Source: Burkholderiaceae bacterium 16
GTDB lineage: Bacteria; Pseudomonadota; Gammaproteobacteria; Burkholderiales; Burkholderiaceae
Reading direction: 5' to 3'
Assembly (NCBI GenBank): GCA_000955785.1
Contig: JYOD01000088.1
Location: 35,516-99,515 of the forward strand
Length of the DNA stretch: 64,000 nucleotides
Shown: in pieces, positions 57,856 to 64,000 of the stretch
Numbering within the stretch: the first letter of the stretch is position 1
Layout: each line of letters begins with the position of its first letter
Made by a program: the position numbers and the translations under genes
Notes under the pieces: generated by a model
Database searches by the model: none
Seen by the model: the letters and a program-made list of their open reading frames with translations, nothing else
Told to the model about the DNA's origin: nothing

Positions 57856-58833
57856 ATGGATCGTCGTCATTTCCTTACCGCCGCGGTAGCCGCCGCGGCT
57901 GTCGGCTCTGCCCCCGCGTTTGCCAATAGCTGGCCGAGCCGTCCGCTGCGCCTGGTCGTAGCCTATCCCGCCGGCGGCGGTACCGATGTGGTGGCGCGGT
58001 TGTTCGCAGACTTCCTTGGCAAGTCCCTCGGCCTGTCGGTGGTCGTGGAAAACAAGCCCGGCGGCGCCACCATACCCGCGACGCTGGACGTGATTCGCGC
58101 CAAACCGGATGGCCACACGCTGCTAATGACGCTAGGCTCCTCGGCTACCTCCGGCGCGCATATCAACAAGGTGCCCTATGACCCCCTCACGGACCTGACG
58201 GCACTGGCCGAAGCGGCGCGCGCGCCGGTCCTGCTGGTGGCAACCAAGAACGCGCCCTTCTCCACGCTTGCCGAGATGATCGCGTATTCCAAGAGCGCCA
58301 AAGCGCCACTGCATTCGGCTTCCTACGGCCCGGGCACGTCGTCGCACTTTGGACCGCTGCTGCTCAACAAGCTCGCCGGCAGCAGGCTGGAGCCTGTGTT
58401 GTACAAAGGCTCGGCGCCCGCCACGCAAGACCTCGTGGGCGGCGTGGTGCCAGTGATGATCGACGGGCTGACCACCGCGGTGCCGCTGTACCAGTCCGGC
58501 AAGACCAAGGCTCTGGCCATCACCACGCCGGAACGCTCGGACATGGCGCCGGGCGTTCCCACGTTCCGCGAGCAGGGATTTCCGGGCATGGAGCAATTGA
58601 GCGGCTACTTTGCGTTGTTCGGTCCCAAGGCCATGACACCGGATGTCGTCGCCGCGGTCTCGGCGGCCATCCAGAAAGTGCTGACCGATCCGGCCTATCA
58701 CAAGCGGCTGTTCGCGGTCGGCGTGCTGCCGCCGCAGGCCATCACGCCGCCGGCCTTCGCCGCCCAGGTCAAGGCAGACTATTTGCGCTGGGGGGAATTT
58801 ATCAAGGAGATCGGCTTCACCATCGACGCTTAA
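57856..58833 (+). CDS. Bug/TctC-family periplasmic solute-binding receptor
   Basis: Periplasmic binding protein of 325 residues with a twin-arginine-like signal (MDRRHFLTAAVAAAAVGSAP), then WPSRPLRLVVAYPAGGGTDVV, ENKPGGATIPATLDVI, AKPDGHT and YKGSAPATQDLVGGVV. AGGAGG lies 7 bases before the ATG. The RRHFL start suggests Tat export. Third orphan receptor in the window; no transporter partners. Convergent with the hydrolase operon. Confidence 0.9.
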   Translation: MDRRHFLTAAVAAAAVGSAPAFANSWPSRPLRLVVAYPAGGGTDVVARLFADFLGKSLGLSVVVENKPGGATIPATLDVIRAKPDGHTLLMTLGSSATSGAHINKVPYDPLTDLTALAEAARAPVLLVATKNAPFSTLAEMIAYSKSAKAPLHSASYGPGTSSHFGPLLLNKLAGSRLEPVLYKGSAPATQDLVGGVVPVMIDGLTTAVPLYQSGKTKALAITTPERSDMAPGVPTFREQGFPGMEQLSGYFALFGPKAMTPDVVAAVSAAIQKVLTDPAYHKRLFAVGVLPPQAITPPAFAAQVKADYLRWGEFIKEIGFTIDA

Positions 58834-58878
58834 GCCGCGGTGCTGGCGCGCGCTACGCGCGCGCCGGTGGTGCCGTCG

Positions 58879-59817
58879 TCAGAGCCGCGCGGCAGCCGCC
58901 GTGACCCACGCCGCGGCCTTATCCGGAATCGTGACCGGCAGCATGTGCCCGCCCGGCACGAGTTCCAGATCCAGCGCCGGCAGCTTGTCCCTCATCGCCT
59001 TGCCGTGCGCCTGCCAGTCAAGTACGGCGTCGGCGGTCCCGTACAGGATGCTGATCGGCAGGGTCAGCGATGCGTAGCGCTGCGCCATGCCGGGGAGATC
59101 CTCCGCCACGCTGACCATATCGGACGACGCGGCGTAGAAACTGCCGGGCCGCAGGCCAAGCAGCCCGCCACCGGCAATCGCAAAATCCTTGGGCGGCTGA
59201 TCGGGGCTGAAAACCAGCTCGAGCATTGCCCGCCCGCGCAAGATGGACCTGGGTACCGCCCATGTCCACGCGATGGCGCGACGCAGCGTGGCGGACGAGA
59301 TCGACAACGCGCGGAACATGGGCGGCACGCCCTCCACCGGATGCGTCAGCGGCGCGATCAGGGCGAGGCCGCCGACCGCGCCGGGATGATCGAGTGCAAC
59401 GCCCAGGGCAACCGCGCCACCCAGGGAATGCCCAACCAGCAAGGGATTCTCCACGCCGAGCGCCCGGATGAACTTGGCCACGACCGCGCTTTGCACGCTC
59501 AGGCGGGCCGACATCGCCGCTGGCCTGGTCGAGTACCCCGAACCCGGCCGGTCGACCAGGATGACGCGGAACCGGCTGGTCAGCCGCTCCAGCAAGGAGT
59601 GCGAGAAATTCCCGGTCTGCCCGCCCAACCCGTGAACCATGACAATGACGGGGCCCTGGCCCTTGTCGATGTAATGAAGCCGGGCACCATCAATCTCAAT
59701 GAACTTGCCCTTGGGCGGCAGCGCCTTTTCCACCTTGTGCGCAATGAGTCCGGTAAATACCACCAACCCAAGCAAAACAATCCCACCGATGGCAATGCAG
59801 GCAATCAATATGGCCAT
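58879..59817 (-). CDS. alpha/beta hydrolase (membrane-anchored)
   Basis: Hydrolase of 312 residues with an N-terminal hydrophobic anchor (MAILIACIAIGGIVLLGLVV). The fold shows VMVHGLGGQTGNFSH as the oxyanion segment, S131 in GHSLGG as nucleophile, an acid in YGTADAVLDW and a histidine in PGGHMLP. The substrate is likely an ester or lactone, because the next gene upstream in the operon is a Baeyer-Villiger-type monooxygenase 13 bases away, whose products are esters or lactones (inference). ATG 59817 is used. Confidence 0.88.
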   Translation of the reverse strand: MAILIACIAIGGIVLLGLVVFTGLIAHKVEKALPPKGKFIEIDGARLHYIDKGQGPVIVMVHGLGGQTGNFSHSLLERLTSRFRVILVDRPGSGYSTRPAAMSARLSVQSAVVAKFIRALGVENPLLVGHSLGGAVALGVALDHPGAVGGLALIAPLTHPVEGVPPMFRALSISSATLRRAIAWTWAVPRSILRGRAMLELVFSPDQPPKDFAIAGGGLLGLRPGSFYAASSDMVSVAEDLPGMAQRYASLTLPISILYGTADAVLDWQAHGKAMRDKLPALDLELVPGGHMLPVTIPDKAAAWVTAAAARL

Positions 59818-59830
59818 TGCGTCTATCCTT

Positions 59831-61423
59831 TCAACTGTTAACGGAATCGGCGGTCATACCGGCAGCCACCGCCGGGCCGGCGCCGCCGAACGCCATCTCG
59901 CTGTCCACGACCCTGCCGAACTTCAGGGCCATCAGGTCGAACAGGTAGTTCTGGTGGACCTTCCAGGGCCGCCTGGAACCCTGCTTGGGCAGAATGTTGC
60001 TGGCACGCCGGACATAGCCGGAACTCAGCGACAACGAAGACTCCTCACCGGCAGAGGGATCCGTGCGGCGCGGTGCGCACCACGCATGGCCATGCGCGTC
60101 CATATGATTGAGCAGGCGGCACACGTAAGTCGACGACAATTCCGCCTTCAGGGTCCAGGAGGCATTCACATAGCCCATGGCGACCGCCAGGTTTGGCATG
60201 TCGCTGTACATCATGCCCTTGTACATAAAGGCCTGCGCCGGGTTCATCGGGGTTCCGTCCACCTCGATCTTCATCCCGCCCGCCACCTTCAGTTGAAGTC
60301 CGGTGGCCGTCACGATGACATCCGCATCGAGCCGCTCGCCTGAGCGCAACTGCAGTCCGGTCTCGGTGAACGATTCGATCTGGTCGGTGACTACCGACGC
60401 CTTGCCGGAGCGAATGGATTTGAAGAGATCGGAGTCCGGCACAAGGCAGAGCCGCTGGTCCCACGGCTTATAGGACGGCGTGAAATGCTTGTCGACATCG
60501 TAGTCCGGGCCGAGCTGCGCGCGCACGCCCTTGAGGATTTTCTGCTTGACCAGATCCGGCTTCTTGCGCGACAGATTGTAGAAATACATGCCCAGCAAGA
60601 CGTTTTTCCAGCGCGTGACACGATGGGCCATCCCCGCCGGCAAACGCCGCTGCAACCATGCGGAAACGGCATCGCTCGACGGCCGTGCCACGATGTAGGT
60701 TGGCGAACGCTGCAGCATGGTCACATGGGCCGCGCGCTCCGCCATCGCCGGCAGCAACGTGACGGCGGTCGCGCCGCTGCCGATCACGACCACGCGCTTG
60801 CCGTCATACGCCAGGTCAGACGGCCAGTGCTGCGGATGCACGATCTTGCCGCCGAAGCGCTCCATGCCAGGCCAGCCTGGCATATAGCCATCGGCGTAAT
60901 CGTAGTAGCCACTGCACAGGTAAAGAAAGCCGCAGGTAAAACGGACCGGCGTGCCTTGCGGACCGGCCGTTGCCTCGACTGTCCATCGTGCGGTCTCGGT
61001 CGACCACGACGCCTGCGTGGCGCGGTGGCCAAAGCGGATATGCCGCTCGATGCCGAATTCCCTCGCTGTACCCCGGATGTACGCCAGGATGGAGTCGCCA
61101 TCGGCAATCGACTTTTCACTGCGCCAGGGGCGGAAACTGAAGCCGAGCGTATACATGTCCGAGTCCGAGCGCACGCCGGGATAGCGAAAGAGGTCCCAGG
61201 TACCGCCGATCGCCTCGCGCCCTTCCAGGATGGCGAAGCTCTTGCCGGGGCAACTGGTTTGCAGGTGGTAACCAGCGCAAATACCGGAAAGCCCCGCTCC
61301 AACGACCAGCACATCGACGTGTTGCGCCGCGCCTTCATTTGCGGCGTGCCCCGCCTTCAACGCTTCGGCCGACGTGCCGGCATGGGCCTGGGAATGCGGA
61401 TGTTCCGCGTTGCCTGATAGCAT
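59831..61423 (-). CDS. Baeyer-Villiger-type flavin monooxygenase
   Basis: NADPH- and FAD-dependent monooxygenase that inserts oxygen next to a ketone. The 530-residue product has FAD motif VVGAGLSG near 40-47, the Baeyer-Villiger fingerprint F-x-G-x-x-x-H-x-x-x-W in RFGGKIVHPQHWP, and the NADPH motif VVVIGSGATA. The layout resembles EthA-type enzymes. AGGAGA lies 7 bases before ATG 61423; 61444 is less likely. It forms an operon with the alpha/beta hydrolase, giving an oxidation-then-hydrolysis route for a ketone. A divergent TetR gene lies upstream. The substrate is unknown. Confidence 0.9.
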   Translation of the reverse strand: MLSGNAEHPHSQAHAGTSAEALKAGHAANEGAAQHVDVLVVGAGLSGICAGYHLQTSCPGKSFAILEGREAIGGTWDLFRYPGVRSDSDMYTLGFSFRPWRSEKSIADGDSILAYIRGTAREFGIERHIRFGHRATQASWSTETARWTVEATAGPQGTPVRFTCGFLYLCSGYYDYADGYMPGWPGMERFGGKIVHPQHWPSDLAYDGKRVVVIGSGATAVTLLPAMAERAAHVTMLQRSPTYIVARPSSDAVSAWLQRRLPAGMAHRVTRWKNVLLGMYFYNLSRKKPDLVKQKILKGVRAQLGPDYDVDKHFTPSYKPWDQRLCLVPDSDLFKSIRSGKASVVTDQIESFTETGLQLRSGERLDADVIVTATGLQLKVAGGMKIEVDGTPMNPAQAFMYKGMMYSDMPNLAVAMGYVNASWTLKAELSSTYVCRLLNHMDAHGHAWCAPRRTDPSAGEESSLSLSSGYVRRASNILPKQGSRRPWKVHQNYLFDLMALKFGRVVDSEMAFGGAGPAVAAGMTADSVNS

Positions 61424-61507
61424 CGATAGTCTCCTGTTGACCAAACCGGGCCGGACGCTTGCCGCGCCGAATTATCAAGGTGCGCTTGTGTTGCCTTCAG
61501 ACTAGAC

Positions 61508-61563
61508 TAGGGTGTTCACCCTAATTAATCAACCGGGATTGCCAGATCTAGGGCTTACCCCTA
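61508..61563. promoter_or_regulatory. pair of TAGGG-N-CCCTA dyads, probable TetR operators
   Basis: TAGGGTGTTCACCCTA (61508-61523) is a perfect dyad and TAGGGCTTACCCCTA (61549-61563) a near copy, with centres 41 bp apart. They lie between the monooxygenase operon and the divergent TetR gene. Confidence 0.65.
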
Positions 61564-61616
61564 AGACCCAGCGAAGCAAACATGCAGATGACGAAACATG
61601 ACAGGAGTAGCCGGCC

Positions 61617-62267
61617 ATGACGGTGGAAGGTGCGCCGGCCCGGCGTCCCAAGACGCGCGAGCGCATTCTGGATGCCTGCCTGAGCCTGTTCAACGAGCGC
61701 GGCCCGGTCGTGGTGACCACTGCGGAAATCGCGTCGTCGGTTGGCATCCAGGAGGGCAACCTCTACTACCACTTCCACCGGAAGGAGCAAATTCTCGAGG
61801 CACTCTTCGACGATTTCGAGCGGGCGCTACGTGAGACCTCGGTAGCGGATCTGGCGCAGGGCGATGACCCTGGCCGTTTTGCAAGCTACCTGAGCGGCTG
61901 GTTCAGCCTGATGTGGGAGTGGCGCTTCTTTTATCGCGACGCGGCGTCCATCCGTGGCCTTGCACCGGCATTGCGATCGCGCAGCGAGTTGCTGGCCAAC
62001 GACGGGCAGCAGCATGTCCGGCGTGTGTTCGGCTGCATGGAATCCGCTGGACTGTTGCGTGCCACGCCCGAGCAACTTGACCAGCTGGTCGTCAACACCT
62101 GGATCGTGTCTACCTATTGGATCGACTATCTCCGGTCCCGTCATGGAATTGATTCCATCAAGCGCGAACACATCAGTTGGGGTGCGTCACAGGTGATGAG
62201 TCTGTTCTCGCCATACATGACGAAAACGGGGACGGCACTACTGAATATTCAGGCTGCGCAGGATTGA
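61617..62267 (+). CDS. TetR-family regulator
   Basis: TetR-type repressor of 216 residues. The helix-turn-helix lies in TRERILDACLSLFNERGPVVVTT and AEIASSVGIQEGNLYYHFHRKEQIL (about 12-60); the ligand domain follows. It is divergent from the Baeyer-Villiger monooxygenase/hydrolase operon across a gap with two related dyads, so it most likely represses that operon and itself until a ketone substrate is present (inference). Confidence 0.9.
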   Translation: MTVEGAPARRPKTRERILDACLSLFNERGPVVVTTAEIASSVGIQEGNLYYHFHRKEQILEALFDDFERALRETSVADLAQGDDPGRFASYLSGWFSLMWEWRFFYRDAASIRGLAPALRSRSELLANDGQQHVRRVFGCMESAGLLRATPEQLDQLVVNTWIVSTYWIDYLRSRHGIDSIKREHISWGASQVMSLFSPYMTKTGTALLNIQAAQD

Positions 62268-62431
62268 CGACACCCATGACTCCATCTCTGCGGAGGACGG
62301 CATGGCGATCTCCACCATGGCCATCGCCATTGACGACATGCAGGAAAGCGAAATCGGTCTAAGGTGGAAGCTTGCCCCGCCTGCGCCATGACGGCATCCG
62401 GGATTCCTTGAGTCACTTACCGGAGAGGAAC

Positions 62432-62617
62432 ATGACAGTGACGCTCAGGTATTGGTCTGAAGACGGCGATGAGGAAACCGTCGATGTATCGTCAGTACAA
62501 CTCCTGTCGCAGATGACACCCCACCCTCCTTCGCAATTGCCGAAGAGCGCCCCGGCCAGCGAAAAGAAGCCTGAAAAGTGGACCATCCCAGACGACCCCC
62601 CAGGTGATTTCGCCTAG
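62432..62617 (+). CDS. small hypothetical protein
   Basis: A 61-residue acidic, proline-rich protein beginning MTVTLRYWSEDGDEETVDVS. GAGAGGAAC precedes the ATG at good spacing. No family recognised. Convergent with the initiator tRNA, whose terminator it shares. Confidence 0.6.
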   Translation: MTVTLRYWSEDGDEETVDVSSVQLLSQMTPHPPSQLPKSAPASEKKPEKWTIPDDPPGDFA

Positions 62618-62641
62618 CGCGCATGCGGCGGCAGGCCAAGC

Positions 62642-62676
62642 AAAAAGCCCGTGCGGGGTGAACCGGACGGGCTTTT
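62642..62676. terminator. rho-independent terminator after the initiator tRNA
   Basis: AAAAGCCCGT (62643-62652) and ACGGGCTTTT (62667-62676) form a stem around 14 bases. On the minus strand it follows the tRNA at once and ends in five Ts; it could also serve the convergent small gene. Confidence 0.88.
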
Positions 62677-62681
62677 GGTGT

Positions 62682-62757
62682 TGGTTGCGGGGGCAGGACT
62701 TGAACCTGCGACCTTCGGGTTATGAGCCCGACGAGCTGCCAACTGCTCCACCCCGCG
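62682..62757 (-). tRNA. initiator tRNA-Met (anticodon CAT)
   Basis: A 76-nt cloverleaf with CCA encoded. The first base C1 faces A72 (no pair), and the anticodon stem has three G-C pairs (TCGGG CTCATAA CCCGA), both marks of initiator tRNA. Stem sequences: acceptor CGCGGGG / CCCCGCA, T arm GCAGG TTCAAGT CCTGC. A -10-like TATATT (62764-62769, minus) lies 6 bases upstream. Confidence 0.97.
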
Positions 62758-62954
62758 AAAGAGAATATACGCGGATTAAGAGCATCTGGATACCCCTAAT
62801 ACAAAAAGAACTGGAAAGTGCTAAGGCAAGCGGCCATTTGCGTAAGCAAGCGGCGTCTGATCCATGTGGCAAGTGAAGGACAACTGGCCTCACTTGAGCT
62901 ACATGTAACATCGCACCTGCTCCACACTCGCCTGGAAAATATCTCCAAAAGTGC

Positions 62955-63167
62955 TCAGCTATTGCCGTCTATCCACAGCTTCGCCCATTCATAGGCCGCC
63001 ACCTTCGCGTCGGCGGGCGAGGCATGATTGCGGCCAATCGACCTGGCATCCTGCACGACCGCCCCATCCTCCCAGATCGCGCACGACGCAATGTGCAATC
63101 CGTCCTTGATCGTCTTGCAGTAGACGTGGACGACATAGCCTTTGTATTCCGTGGTGCCGCTTTCCAT
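62955..63167 (-). CDS. small hypothetical protein
   Basis: A 70-residue protein beginning MESGTTEYKGYVVHVYCKTI, with the pattern of a small beta-rich fold and a C-terminal helix (ADAKVAAYEWAKLWIDG). Similar proteins are common and uncharacterised in Burkholderiaceae, as far as I recall. AGGA precedes the ATG by 5 bases. Divergent from nothing; alone between tRNA and phasin. Confidence 0.65.
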   Translation of the reverse strand: MESGTTEYKGYVVHVYCKTIKDGLHIASCAIWEDGAVVQDARSIGRNHASPADAKVAAYEWAKLWIDGNS

Positions 63168-63280
63168 CTGCGTCCTAGCTCCGTTTCCATTTCGATGGAT
63201 GCTAGCACGTGGCGCCCGGACGGCCCGGTGTCACAGGCGTTGTGCAGGCGAACCGGCCGGAGGCCGGTCGCTTTCCAGTT

Positions 63281-63300
63281 GCTTGATCAGCAGATCAAGC
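63281..63300. repeat. inverted repeat at the phasin stop codon
   Basis: GCTTGATC / GATCAAGC with an AGCA loop overlaps the phasin stop. A GC-rich hairpin (ACCGGCC / GGCCGGT) follows within 30 bases. Neither has a T-run, so they may stabilise or end the mRNA without being a classical terminator. Confidence 0.6.
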
Positions 63301-63870
63301 AGCGGTCGACTTCTTGGCTGCCGCGCCAGCGGTGGCGTCTTCTTGCTCGGCGGCCTTGCTAGTGGCGACGGCTGCTGCCTGGAAAGTGCTTTCAGCAGTT
63401 TCAACGGCCTGCTTGGTTGCCTTCTGCACTGACTCGTAGGCGTTGTTTGCGGCGCTGATCGCGGACTTTACGATGGCCACGGTCGACTCGGCGCCGGCAG
63501 GCGCATTCTTGGCGAAGCTCTCGACGAGTGCCTGGATCTTCTTCGAGTTTTCAGCCATTTGGACTTCAGCGACCTTGGTGAACTCTGACTGGGTCTCCGA
63601 GGCGATGTCGTACACATGGCGGCTATACGCCAGGGCCTTTTCGGCAATCGGCTGGACTAACGAGGCATGGATGGCCAAGATCTCCTGGGCATCCTTCGCG
63701 GCGAGCGCCTTCCTGGCGTTATCCACGTTTTCGGCGAAAGTTGTCTTGACCACTTGCAGGTTCAGTTCGACCAGCTTCTCAATGCCTTCGAAGGCTTTGG
63801 TGGTCAGGCCGAACAGCGTTTCCACATTGGCTTTATGGACAGCCGCGACTTGTTCCGGGGTGAGGTTCAT
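63295..63870 (-). CDS. phaP: phasin (PHB granule protein)
   Basis: Amphipathic protein that coats polyhydroxybutyrate granules. The 191-residue product begins MNLTPEQVAAVHKANVETLF and continues GLTTKAFEGIEKLVELNLQVVKTTFAE, then ESTVAIVKSAISAANNAYES and an alanine/lysine-rich tail, closely matching Cupriavidus PhaP1 from memory, including length. ATG 63870 is favoured over 63882 because GGAG lies 7 bases upstream. A TTGACA (63926-63921, minus) could be its -35; the -10 is unclear. PhaR control is known for the family but no site could be proved. Confidence 0.95.
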   Translation of the reverse strand: MNLTPEQVAAVHKANVETLFGLTTKAFEGIEKLVELNLQVVKTTFAENVDNARKALAAKDAQEILAIHASLVQPIAEKALAYSRHVYDIASETQSEFTKVAEVQMAENSKKIQALVESFAKNAPAGAESTVAIVKSAISAANNAYESVQKATKQAVETAESTFQAAAVATSKAAEQEDATAGAAAKKSTAA

Positions 63871-64000
63871 GCTGGTCTCCATGGGTTAGGTTCAACACCG
63901 TGCAAGGTAGGCTGTTTTGATGTCAAAGACATGACGCAGCCGACTTCCGCCGATCAGCCGTGATCGCGACGGACGACAAAATCGCCGCCGCAAAAGCAAA

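Noticed and set aside
62302..62391. A 29-codon frame with GGAGG upstream
   Set aside because: Too short, no resemblance to any family and no supporting context; it may be chance.
1..64000. CRISPR arrays, rRNA genes, prophage or integrase genes
   Set aside because: Looked for but not found; the only repeats are short tandem units and operator dyads, and the only mobile element is the intron remnant.

Overview
The window is about 64 kb of GC-rich chromosomal DNA from a betaproteobacterium, most probably a Cupriavidus species (Burkholderiaceae). The pointers are a phasin that reads like the PhaP1 protein of PHB-storing Cupriavidus, three orphan Bug-type (TctC) solute receptors, a gentisate operon, many LysR regulators each divergent from a target operon, and a divergent metR/metE pair. 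These are similarity judgements made by eye; no database was searched. LAYOUT. 1-3943: Mrp/Mnh Na+/H+ antiporter genes on the minus strand (an mnhA-mnhB fusion, mnhC and a truncated mnhD running off the edge). 4073-6787: a universal stress protein and an OPT-family transporter. 7048-7960: a 3'-truncated group IIC intron sitting exactly behind a rho-independent terminator; upstream of that terminator lie a Fur-box-like palindrome and a good sigma70 promoter, which together predict an iron-regulated small RNA of about 70 nt. 7960-14275: a complete 3-hydroxybenzoate/gentisate operon (dioxygenase, fumarylpyruvate hydrolase, maleylpyruvate isomerase, 3-hydroxybenzoate 6-hydroxylase, AAHS transporter) with a divergent LysR gene and a dyad between them. 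14286-19150: an ABC-F ATPase, an unknown protein behind an 18-bp palindrome, and a hipBA module preceded by four palindromes spaced about 49 bp apart; an MFS gene remnant lies at its far end. 19155-26257: Bug receptor, CDF metal exporter, tandem Usp, CbiE and a PAS-GAF-GGDEF-EAL protein. 26378-33771: an orphan ribbon-helix-helix protein, a divergent class A penicillin-binding protein and two divergent chemoreceptors. 33844-39836: a LysR-controlled sulfur locus (thiol dioxygenase, four-rhodanese protein, Bug receptor, PLP lyase). 39880-41391: VapBC-type toxin-antitoxin and BluB. 41399-44800: Lrp with a divergent ACT-like protein, then LysR plus MFS. 44812-47655: an NrtR-like Nudix regulator divergent from an SPFH protein and an NAD-kinase-like protein, with a strong promoter that carries a nested dyad. 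47680-53540: metR, a MetR box, metE and a TonB-dependent receptor. 53627-58833: a DUF1254 lipoprotein, a DHA2-like MFS, two small proteins and a Bug receptor. 58879-62267: alpha/beta hydrolase plus Baeyer-Villiger-type monooxygenase, divergent from a TetR gene. 62432-64000: a small protein, initiator tRNA-Met, a small hypothetical protein and the phasin. MOST INTERESTING: the Fur-box/sRNA candidate with the intron in its terminator, the NrtR-SPFH-NAD-kinase-like locus, the regular hip operator array with the neighbouring unknown gene, and the four-gene sulfur locus.
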